From positions 1-51,285 of the forward strand of contig JALHRB010000023.1 in NCBI GenBank assembly GCA_022841665.1: DNA of 51,285 bases, written 5' to 3'. Origin of the DNA: Pseudolabrys sp. Lineage in GTDB: Bacteria > Pseudomonadota > Alphaproteobacteria > Rhizobiales > Xanthobacteraceae. The position numbers and the translations under genes are program-made. Below, piece after piece: positions 25,589 to 32,313 of the stretch (position 1 is the first letter of the stretch; every line of letters starts with the position of its first letter). Under the pieces are notes generated by a model. The model was not told where the DNA came from. It ran no database searches and was given only the letters and a program-made list of their open reading frames with translations.

Positions 25589-25618
25589 TTGTACAATAAT
25601 ACAACTTTAGGTTACAAT
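25589..25618 (+). promoter_or_regulatory. Predicted sigma-70-type promoter with overlapping TTGTA/TACAA inverted repeat
   Basis: TTGTAC (25589-25594), an 18-bp spacer and TACAAT (25613-25618) form a good housekeeping promoter, unusually AT-rich for this genome, 35 bp before the peptide start. The -35 overlaps TTGTA-N6-TACAA (25589-25604), a possible operator (such half-sites are used by GntR-type regulators). No regulator gene is adjacent. Confidence 0.55.
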
Positions 25619-25652
25619 CTGGTGTTGCATCGCGCAAACACAGGGGAGACCA

Positions 25653-25838
25653 ATGACCTTCGACAAACGCGGAAACGCCTTCGCCGACGAAACGTCGGCC
25701 CGTTTCGACACCGAGAGCGAGATCTTCACCGGCACGCTCGAACTCGCCGACGTCGCGCCGCAGGACGCCGTGATGGCCAACAAGGGCACCGGCACCGAAG
25801 ATGCCAAGTCGCGCAAAAAGAAGGCGAGCGAAAAGTAG
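25653..25838 (+). CDS. Small 61-aa protein, candidate peptide substrate of the adjacent synthetase
   Basis: No family recognised. The ATG has a good GGGGAG ribosome site 5 nt upstream. The first half is acidic (ADETSARFDTESEIF), the middle reads TLELADVAPQDAVMANKG, and the end is strongly basic and lysine-rich (AKSRKKKASEK). There is no cysteine, signal peptide or membrane segment. It ends 3 nt before the ATG of an asparagine-synthetase-like gene, so the two should be cotranslated. The leader-like acidic half followed by a Gly and a charged tail suggests a modified precursor peptide. Classical lasso features are missing: no Asp/Glu at ring position 7-9 after either Gly. An unrelated small regulator or chaperone is possible. 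Confidence 0.65.
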   Translation: MTFDKRGNAFADETSARFDTESEIFTGTLELADVAPQDAVMANKGTGTEDAKSRKKKASEK

Positions 25839-25841
25839 CCA

Positions 25842-27533
25842 ATGCTGCGCTTTCGGCTGGCCGCCGCCGATCTTGCCGGTCTGCGGTGGCCACGCGCGGC
25901 CGAAAATTTGCTGCCTCCCGGGCGGTTCGGCCCGCATGGCCTGTCTTTCGGATCGAGCTTCATCGAGCCTTTCCGGCATCGCGCCGTTTCCGCGTCGCTC
26001 CTGCGCGCGCCGTCGGCAACGGCGGTAATCGTCGCCGAGCAGCCGGAGGCGGGGCAGGGCCTCCGTGAGGTTATATGCAGCGACGGCGAATTGGCCGACC
26101 GCTTGCGCCGCGCGCATGCGCCGCCGCGCGAACTGATCTCTGTGGAGATTCAGCACGGCAATGGCGGCGTCATCGTCACCGCCGGTCTGTGCGGCGCGGC
26201 GCCAATCTACCTGACGATGCGTGGCGATGCGTTGCTCGGCGATTGGGATGCGGGCGCCTTGCTGCGCGCGATGCCGGAGCGGCGGCTCGACCGCGTGCTG
26301 GCGGTCGCCGCGCTCACGGATGGCGGGCTGCCTTATTCCGCACGCACGTTGTTTTCCGATTTGCGGCTGCTGACCGAGCGGGGGCGGGCGCACTGGCGTC
26401 CGCAGGACGGCCAGAGCATCGAGATCATCTATCCGCAGCCTGCTCAACGCCCGCGCTTGCGCGCGCTGAAACCGGATGCCGACGTGCCCGGTGCCTTCAT
26501 CGGCGTGTTGCGCAGGACCTTGCAGCGCTGGATCGCGCCCGGCCGGCCGGCTTACTGCGAGCTCAGCGGCGGGCTCGATTCGGCGATCGTGGCCGGCATT
26601 GCGCGTACCCTGACGGACAACGTTTCGACCTTCGGCCTCGAGCTCGACGGCGCCATGGGCGCCGCCCAGCGCGAACGCCGTCGCGTTCTGGCGGCCCATT
26701 TCGGTTTTGCCGACTGGGCGCTGGCGGCGAGCGACTATCCGCCCTTCGGCGCGAATGGCGCGCAGCATCGGCTGACCAATCCCTTGCCCTGGGCGGAATG
26801 CTATCTGGAAGGCTTCGGCGCCTTGCTCGGTGAGGTCGCGTGCGCCGGCGGCGACACGATCGCCACGGGGCTCGGCGGCGACGAGTTGTTTCACGTGCGC
26901 TGGGACGAACTGAGCGCATCCGAGCGCGCGATCGAAACGGCGAGCGTGACGGCCGAGCGGCACCCGCCCGATTTCGTCGCGGCCGCCGCCGCGCGCGACT
27001 ACGTGCAGGGCATAAGCGACGTCGACCGCGCGCCGCCGGCGCCGCTGGTCACTTCCGCCCTGCAAGGCGCGGCCGCCGCTGCGCCACTTTATCTGCGGCA
27101 GGGGATATGGCCGGTCAGTCCGCTGGCCGCGCCGGACGTGGTGCAATTCTGCGCCAGCCTGCCGCTCGCATGGCGCGCGCAGCGGCGCCTCGAGCGCGAC
27201 ACGCTTGCGCGCTGGGGCCTGCCTAAAAGCGTGACGCACCCGGACATGCCGGAAACCTTCAGCCCGCTGATGACGGCAGCCTTGCGCGGGGCGGCGCGTC
27301 CGCTGCTGGCCCGGCTTTTTGCCGAGCCGGCGCTGGCCGATCTCGGCCTGGTGGACGGGAAACGTCTCGCGCAGACCTACGCCGCCTATTGCGCGGGCGA
27401 GCGTCACGACGAGTGGCCGTTCTATGCGGCGGCCATGCTGGAACTGACGCTGCGGGGCGAAGAAGCGGTTGGCTCCCTGGGCTGGGATCGAACCAGCGAC
27501 CATTCGATTAACAGTCGAATGCTCTACCGCTGA
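25842..27533 (+). CDS. Stand-alone asparagine-synthetase-like ATP-dependent amide ligase
   Basis: A 563-aa protein with an Asn_synthase domain. The ATP pyrophosphatase loop is SGGLDS (242-247) and the second conserved motif is GLGGDELF (from 343). The N-terminal half (1-230) looks like a degenerate Ntn glutaminase fold but begins MLRFRL, so the catalytic Cys2 is absent and free glutamine should not be the nitrogen donor. The same loss is seen in lasso cyclases, beta-lactam synthetase and similar amide-forming enzymes. It follows the 61-aa gene by 3 nt. The last 21 residues are read from the antisense strand of a tRNA-Asn gene, so the native C-terminus may have been different. Cellular role unknown. 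Confidence 0.75.
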   Translation: MLRFRLAAADLAGLRWPRAAENLLPPGRFGPHGLSFGSSFIEPFRHRAVSASLLRAPSATAVIVAEQPEAGQGLREVICSDGELADRLRRAHAPPRELISVEIQHGNGGVIVTAGLCGAAPIYLTMRGDALLGDWDAGALLRAMPERRLDRVLAVAALTDGGLPYSARTLFSDLRLLTERGRAHWRPQDGQSIEIIYPQPAQRPRLRALKPDADVPGAFIGVLRRTLQRWIAPGRPAYCELSGGLDSAIVAGIARTLTDNVSTFGLELDGAMGAAQRERRRVLAAHFGFADWALAASDYPPFGANGAQHRLTNPLPWAECYLEGFGALLGEVACAGGDTIATGLGGDELFHVRWDELSASERAIETASVTAERHPPDFVAAAAARDYVQGISDVDRAPPAPLVTSALQGAAAAAPLYLRQGIWPVSPLAAPDVVQFCASLPLAWRAQRRLERDTLARWGLPKSVTHPDMPETFSPLMTAALRGAARPLLARLFAEPALADLGLVDGKRLAQTYAAYCAGERHDEWPFYAAAMLELTLRGEEAVGSLGWDRTSDHSINSRMLYR

Positions 27534-27544
27534 GCTACCAGGGA
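27470..27544 (-). tRNA. tRNA-Asn (GTT)
   Basis: 75 nt on the minus strand, with CCA encoded. The acceptor stem TCCCTGG pairs with CCAGGGA, the anticodon loop CTGTTAA gives anticodon GTT, and the T-arm carries GGTTCGATCC. The discriminator is G. Its 3' 64 bases overlap the end of the convergent synthetase-like gene. Confidence 0.95.
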
Positions 27545-27594
27545 ACAGGCCGCAAGGCCGTCAGGGCGGCCCTATAACAAAGCCCGCCCGCTTT

Positions 27595-27660
27595 GCAAAG
27601 GATGAAGGGCAGGGTCGGGTTTCGCCCGCCTTCGCCGAGGCTTCGGCGGGCAACCTTTGC
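27595..27660. repeat. Small palindromic repeat between the two tRNA genes
   Basis: GCAAAGG (27595-27601) pairs with CCTTTGC (27654-27660); inside, CCCGCC (27625-27630) pairs with GGCGGG (27645-27650) around a CCGAGGCTTCGG core. It is non-coding, and the motif CCCGCCTTCGCCGAGGCTTC looks like a dispersed repeat of related genomes. Confidence 0.5.
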
Positions 27661-27704
27661 GGACCAGGGCTGGCTTGCCAACCGAAGCGCCTTGGCGCGA
27701 AGGT

Positions 27705-27778
27705 TGGAGGCCACGGCCGGAATCGAACCGGCGTGCAAGGATTTGCAGTCCTCTGCGTAACCACTCCGCCACGTGGCC
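27705..27778 (-). tRNA. tRNA-Cys (GCA)
   Basis: 74 nt on the minus strand, with CCA encoded. The acceptor stem GGCCACG pairs with CGTGGCC, the discriminator is T, the anticodon loop CTGCAAA gives GCA, and the T-arm GCCGGTTCGATTCCGGC is perfect. It lies upstream of tRNA-Asn in the same direction, 160 bp apart. Confidence 0.95.
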
Positions 27779-27830
27779 CTGAAAAGCTCCGGCCGCCGTA
27801 TCGGGCGGCCGCAGACCCCTTCGTCCCCAG

Positions 27831-27859
27831 CCTATATAGGAGAGATCGCGGCTTCACAA
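27831..27859 (-). promoter_or_regulatory. Predicted promoter of the tRNA-Cys/tRNA-Asn unit
   Basis: On the minus strand, TTGTGA (27859-27854), a 17-bp spacer and TATAGG (27836-27831) lie about 52 bp before the tRNA-Cys 5' end. The -10 sits in the palindrome CCTATATAGG (27831-27840). Confidence 0.5.
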
Positions 27860-27933
27860 CGCCGCTTCCCTTGCCTTTTCCAAAGGCTTGCCGCAGAAAA
27901 GCGCGCATTCCTTAACCCTCGTCGAGGATCGCG

Positions 27934-28584
27934 ATGACCGATTTCGCCGCCGCGCGCCGCCATATGGTCGACGGCCAGGTCCGCACCGCCGACGTCACCG
28001 ACCTGCGCATCCAGGCGGCCATGCTCGCGCTTCCGCGCGAGCGCTTTTTGCCGCCGGCCTCCGCCGGACTGGCTTACCTCGATCTCGACCTGCCGGTCGG
28101 GCAGGGCGGCCGCCGTATGCTCAAGCCGATGGTCTTGGCCAAACTCCTACAGGCGGCCGAAATCGCGGCGGGCGACCGGGTTCTCGATGCCGGATGTGCG
28201 AGCGGCTACGCCGCCGCGCTGCTGGCGCGGATCGCCGCGGAGGTCGTGGCGCTGGAGGAGGACCCGGGCCTCGCGCAAAGCGCGCGCGCCAATCTCGCCG
28301 GTCTCGCCAATGTCACGCTGGTAAGCGGCCCGATCGCCGCCGGCTGGCCGTCCGGCGCGCCTTACGACGCGATCCTGCTCGAAGGGGCCACCGAGACGAT
28401 GCCGCAGGCGCTCTGCCGCCAGCTCAAGGACGGCGGACGGCTGGTCTGCGTGCTCGGCGCCGGACCGGGCGCCAAGGCCACGATCTATACCCGCAGCGGC
28501 GACGATTTCGGCGCGCGCGCCATCTTCGACGCCAGCGCCGCGCTGCTGCCGGGCTTTGCCAAGCCGGCCGCCTTCGCCTTCTGA
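27934..28584 (+). CDS. Protein-L-isoaspartate O-methyltransferase family protein
   Basis: SAM-dependent methyltransferase of the PCMT family, 216 aa. ALPRERFLPP near residue 32, the loop VGQGGRRMLKPMVLAKLL, and SAM motif I VLDAGCASGYAAALLAR are visible. The loop departs from the classical PIMT sequence (GQTISQP), so substrate use may be changed; many alphaproteobacteria have this variant directly before tolC. tolC starts 168 bp downstream. Confidence 0.82.
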   Translation: MTDFAAARRHMVDGQVRTADVTDLRIQAAMLALPRERFLPPASAGLAYLDLDLPVGQGGRRMLKPMVLAKLLQAAEIAAGDRVLDAGCASGYAAALLARIAAEVVALEEDPGLAQSARANLAGLANVTLVSGPIAAGWPSGAPYDAILLEGATETMPQALCRQLKDGGRLVCVLGAGPGAKATIYTRSGDDFGARAIFDASAALLPGFAKPAAFAF

Positions 28585-28751
28585 GCGGTAGCGCGCGCCA
28601 AGTTCCGGCAGTGGCGTAATATCATATCCCCAGCTTGGCCCTTTCTGTGGGCGGTTGCGGCGCAGGGGTTTCAACGCTCCGCCTGCGCGCCTATGGTTCC
28701 CGACTCGCATGCAGCGGCATGGCCCGGTGCGTGTAATTTTCAGGTCGCGCA

Positions 28752-30161
28752 ATGTGGCGTCGGTTCGGTAAAGGTTGGGCGGCGGCGTTGGCGGCGGGAG
28801 CGGTCGCAGGTATCGCGTTGCCGGCGCACGCCCAGACGCTCGAATCCGCGCTCGCGCAGGCCTACCAGAACAACCCGTCGCTGAATTCCCAGCGCGCGTC
28901 CGTGCGCGCCACCGACGAGAACGTGCCGCAGGCGCTGGCCGGCTACCGGCCGAGGGTCTCGATCACCGCCACCGGCGGCGAGCAGTCGCTCTCGACCACC
29001 TCGCGCGTCGCCAATACGAACCCCGCCACCTATTCGACGATCAGCGGCTACAACGCGCCGTTCTCCGCCGGCGTCACGGCGACGCAGACTTTGTTCAACG
29101 GCTTCCAGACCGCCAGCAAGACGCGGCAGGCCGAGGCGCAAGTGCTGGCCGCGCGCGCGACCTTGCACGCTACCGAGCAGAACGTGCTGCTAAATGCGGT
29201 CACCGCCTACATGAACGTGCTGCGCGACGGCGCCATCCTCGATCTGCAGAAGCGCAACGTCGAGGTGTTGCAGGAGCAACTGCGGCAGACGCGCGACCGC
29301 TTCAACGTGGGCGAGGTGACGCGCACCGACGTGGCGCAGTCGGAATCGCGGCTCTCCACCGGGCGCTCGCAGGTGCTGAGCGCGGAATCGACCTACAAGT
29401 CGTCGGTCGCGACCTATCGCCAGGTCATCGGCAGCAATCCAGGCAAGCTGACGCCGGGCACGCCGGTCGACCGTTTCTCGCCACAGAACCAGGCCGCCGC
29501 GGTGGCGGTCGCGACCTCGTCGCACCCGACCATCGCGTCCGCGCAGTACAACGTCGACGTCGCCGTGCAGGCAGTGAAGGTCGCGGAAGCCTCCCTTTAC
29601 CCGACCGTGTCGGTGCAGGGGAGCTTCACCAAGAACTACGGCGCCACCGGCAACCTGCTGACCACCGAGAGCTACAACGCCTCTCTGCTCGGCACGCTCT
29701 CGGTGCCGATCTATCAGGGCGGCGGCGAGTATTCGCTCATCCGGCAGGCGAAAGAGACGCTGGGCCAGCGCCGCCTCGATCTCGACGTCGCGCGCGACAG
29801 CGCGCGGCAGGCGGTGGTGCAGGCCTGGGGCCAGCTCGAAGCGGCCAAGGGCAATATCGAGGCGACGCAGGCTTCGGTGCAGGCCTCCGAGATCGCGCTC
29901 AACGGCGTGCGCGAGGAAGCGCGCGTCGGCCAGCGCACCACGCTCGACGTGCTCAATGCCCAGCAGGAGCTGGTGAACGCGCGCGTCTCGCTGGTCAGCG
30001 CGCAGCGCGACCGCGTGGTCGCCTCCTACACCTTGCTGTCGGCGGTGGGGCGGCTGGTGCCGCAGGTGCTCGGCCTGCGCGTTCCGGCCTATGCGCCGCA
30101 GGTGCACTACGAGCAGGTGCGCGACAACTGGGTCGGGGTGCGCATTCCGGACGGGCGCTGA
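28752..30161 (+). CDS. tolC: TolC family outer-membrane efflux channel
   Basis: Outer-membrane channel of 469 aa for type I secretion and RND export. The signal peptide ends at ALPAHAQT (about residue 27). The mature protein has the TolC duplication: ESALAQAYQNNPSLNSQRA and DENVPQALAGYRP in the first repeat, and TIASAQYNVDVAVQAVKVAEASLYPTVS-type text in the second. The GERTTLDVL-equivalent is GQRTTLDVLNAQQEL. It lies between the PIMT-like gene and popZ, a conserved alphaproteobacterial order. It is a plausible partner of the RND pair at 39691-43990, though unlinked. Confidence 0.92.
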   Translation: MWRRFGKGWAAALAAGAVAGIALPAHAQTLESALAQAYQNNPSLNSQRASVRATDENVPQALAGYRPRVSITATGGEQSLSTTSRVANTNPATYSTISGYNAPFSAGVTATQTLFNGFQTASKTRQAEAQVLAARATLHATEQNVLLNAVTAYMNVLRDGAILDLQKRNVEVLQEQLRQTRDRFNVGEVTRTDVAQSESRLSTGRSQVLSAESTYKSSVATYRQVIGSNPGKLTPGTPVDRFSPQNQAAAVAVATSSHPTIASAQYNVDVAVQAVKVAEASLYPTVSVQGSFTKNYGATGNLLTTESYNASLLGTLSVPIYQGGGEYSLIRQAKETLGQRRLDLDVARDSARQAVVQAWGQLEAAKGNIEATQASVQASEIALNGVREEARVGQRTTLDVLNAQQELVNARVSLVSAQRDRVVASYTLLSAVGRLVPQVLGLRVPAYAPQVHYEQVRDNWVGVRIPDGR

Positions 30162-30354
30162 ACGGCCCCGCCGGTCGCGGCGCGAGCGCCTTCGTGTCCA
30201 CAGGCGATTGCATTTAATCGACTTTCTTCCTGCCAAAGCCGTGCCGCTCTGGCGTATAAATGGTCATCGAGCGGCGATTCGCCTTGCGGCCCAAAGAGGT
30301 GCCGTGGCGTCGCCGTGGCGGCGAGGCGCACCTGCGGTCGGGACCAAAAGCGAG

Positions 30355-31027
30355 ATGACGCAACCGGCAAAGGCTCAAGAGCCGTCGATGGAGGAGATTC
30401 TCGCCTCCATCCGGCGCATCATTGCCGACGACGACGCCACCAAGACGGCCAAGCCCGCCGAGCCGCCGCCCGCGCCGAAGCCTGCGCCGCCGCCGGTCGC
30501 GGCTGCTCCCAAGCCCGCGCCGCCGCCGCCCGCGCCGAAACCGGCACCGCCGCCGGCCGCGGTGAACAATCAAGAAGACATCGACGCCATGCTGGCGGAC
30601 CTCGACGCTGCGCCGAAGGCTCCCCCGCCCAAGCCGCGGCCGGCGCCGATGCCGGACATACTCGACCTGACAGAAGCGATGGCGGCGCCCATGCCGCCAC
30701 CTCCGCCGCCGGCGGCGTCGAACTTCCGCACCATCGACGGCGCCTCCGACGTGGTCTTCACCGAACGCCCGCCGGCGGCGCCGGACCGCGCCACCGCCGC
30801 CGGCGGCGCCGGACCGCGCGCTGATCTCCAACACCACCTTGGCCGCGGTCGACAGCGCATTCAATTCGCTGGCGCACACGGTGCTCGGCAACAACGCGCG
30901 CACGCTCGAGGACCTGGTGAAGGAGATGCTGCGGCCGATGCTCAAGTCCTGGCTCGACGACAACCTGCCGGGCCTGGTCGACCGCATCGTGCGCGCCGAG
31001 ATCGAGCGCGTCTCGCGCGGCCGCTAG
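30355..31027 (+). pseudogene. popZ: PopZ-type polar organising protein, frameshifted by a 28-bp duplication
   Basis: DUF2497/PopZ homologue, a pole-organising scaffold. The N-terminus EPSMEEILASIRRIIADDD and a long Pro/Ala-rich linker are in one frame; the conserved C-terminus (LISNTTLAAVDSAFNSLAH, NARTLEDLVKEMLRPMLK and the rest) is in the next frame. The break lies in a 23-bp direct repeat (30769-30791 and 30797-30819, period 28 bp). Deleting one 28-bp period joins the frames as ERPPAAPDRALISN and gives 214 aa with no stop. As it stands, translation would continue in the wrong frame to about 31197. True mutation, slippage-controlled expression and an assembly error are all possible. Confidence 0.85.
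30769..30819 (+). repeat. 23-bp direct repeat (28-bp period) inside popZ
   Basis: The two identical 23-mers begin CCGCCGGCGGCGCCGGACCG and are separated by CACCG. A 28-bp period is not a multiple of three, so the duplication shifts the frame. Confidence 0.9.
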
Positions 31028-31046
31028 ATCGTCCCAGCGACAGCCA

Positions 31047-32252
31047 TCAGCCTTGCAGCGCGCGCCGCTTGAGCGCGCGCGAGAACCACAGGCCGAGCGC
31101 GAGCATGCCCGCCGCCGCGAGCAGGAACACCGGCACCGCGGTGAAGCGGTCGAAGATCACGCCGTTGACGGCGACGCCGGCCGTCTGCCCGAGATAGAGC
31201 GACGACGAGAAGACCGAGACGGCCGTGCCGCGCGCTTCCGGCGTCATCTGCGTGGCGTTGGTTTGCAGCGTGTTGTGCAGCATGTAGAAGCCGAGCCCGA
31301 TAGCCGTGATGGCGAAAGGCGCGGCATAGACGTGCGGGCCGATGGCGAGCGTGACGAAAGCAAGCGCCATCATCGCGCCGCCGCCGGCCGCCAGGCCGGC
31401 CGGGCCGAAATGCCTCACCAGCGCGCCCACCGACAGGCTGTAGATCAATCCGCCGATGGCGAAGGTGCCGACGAACAGCCCGACCAGCGTGAAGCTGACG
31501 CCGAAACGCAGATGCAGGTCGGCGCCGACATAAGTAAAGGCGCCGAACATCATGCCGAACTCGATGAAGGCCATCAGGACGATCATGCGTGCCCAGGGCG
31601 AGCGCAGCATCAGGCCGTAGCCGGCGAGATAGCCGAGTTTCTCGTGCGCCGCGGCGGGCGCCGCGCGCGTGACCGGATTGCGCGCCAGCTCGTAGAACAG
31701 GCCGGCGGTGGCAACCGCGAACATCGCCGCTAGCAGGAAGAACACGTTGCGCCAGCCGAAATAGTCGCCCAGCACGCCGCCGGCGGCCTGGCCGAACAGT
31801 TGCCCGAGGATCTGCCCCGACAGGAACGTGCCGATCACCTGCTGGCGGCGCTCGTAGGGGATGACGTCGCCGATGTAGGCGAGCGCCAGCGGGATGATCC
31901 AGCCGGCGGCAAGCCCGCTGCCGAGCCGCGCCGCGATCAGCATCGGCAAGGAGGTGGCGAGCCCGCACAGCGCCACCATCACCGTGGCGATGGCGGCGGC
32001 GATGGCCATGCAGAGATATTTGCCGTAGCGGTCGCCGAAGGGGCCGATGATGAGCTGCACCGCGCCGTGCGCCAGCAGGTAGGACGTCACCACAACCGAG
32101 GCGGCGCCGACGGTCACGTCCAGGTCGGTGGCGATCTGCGGCAGCAGGGAATCGGTCACCCGCACCATGGCCTGGGTGGCGAAGGCGACCACGGCCAGGA
32201 GCGTGATGGCGCGGACGGCGCTGCCGCGCGGCTTGCTCGGGGCTTGCGACAA
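31047..32252 (-). CDS. MFS transporter (multidrug-type)
   Basis: Twelve-helix major facilitator, 401 aa. Motif A is GPFGDRYGKYLCMA between helices 2 and 3, and GSGLAAGWIIPLALAYIGD covers helix 4. The start is TTG at 32252, supported by GGAG seven bases upstream and by the lack of any ATG before the next in-frame stop; the first internal ATG would remove helix 1. It lies between popZ and valS on the opposite strand, interrupting that usual order. Substrate unknown; similarity is to drug/proton antiporters. Confidence 0.83.
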   Translation of the reverse strand: MSQAPSKPRGSAVRAITLLAVVAFATQAMVRVTDSLLPQIATDLDVTVGAASVVVTSYLLAHGAVQLIIGPFGDRYGKYLCMAIAAAIATVMVALCGLATSLPMLIAARLGSGLAAGWIIPLALAYIGDVIPYERRQQVIGTFLSGQILGQLFGQAAGGVLGDYFGWRNVFFLLAAMFAVATAGLFYELARNPVTRAAPAAAHEKLGYLAGYGLMLRSPWARMIVLMAFIEFGMMFGAFTYVGADLHLRFGVSFTLVGLFVGTFAIGGLIYSLSVGALVRHFGPAGLAAGGGAMMALAFVTLAIGPHVYAAPFAITAIGLGFYMLHNTLQTNATQMTPEARGTAVSVFSSSLYLGQTAGVAVNGVIFDRFTAVPVFLLAAAGMLALGLWFSRALKRRALQG

Positions 32253-32313
32253 AAGTTGACTCCCGGTGGTGCGGCGGGCTTTCTAGCGCCCCCGACGTTC
32301 CAGACAAACCGCA

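Noticed and set aside
25653-25838. Classical lasso-peptide precursor
   Set aside because: After either Gly of KGTGTED the acidic residues fall at positions 3-6, not 7-9, no Thr stands two residues before the core, and no B protease/RRE or exporter gene is near. A different modification remains possible.
24818-26068. 416-codon plus-strand frame over pncB and the peptide gene
   Set aside because: Antisense to pncB for most of its length and in another frame than the peptide and synthetase; no domain recognisable.
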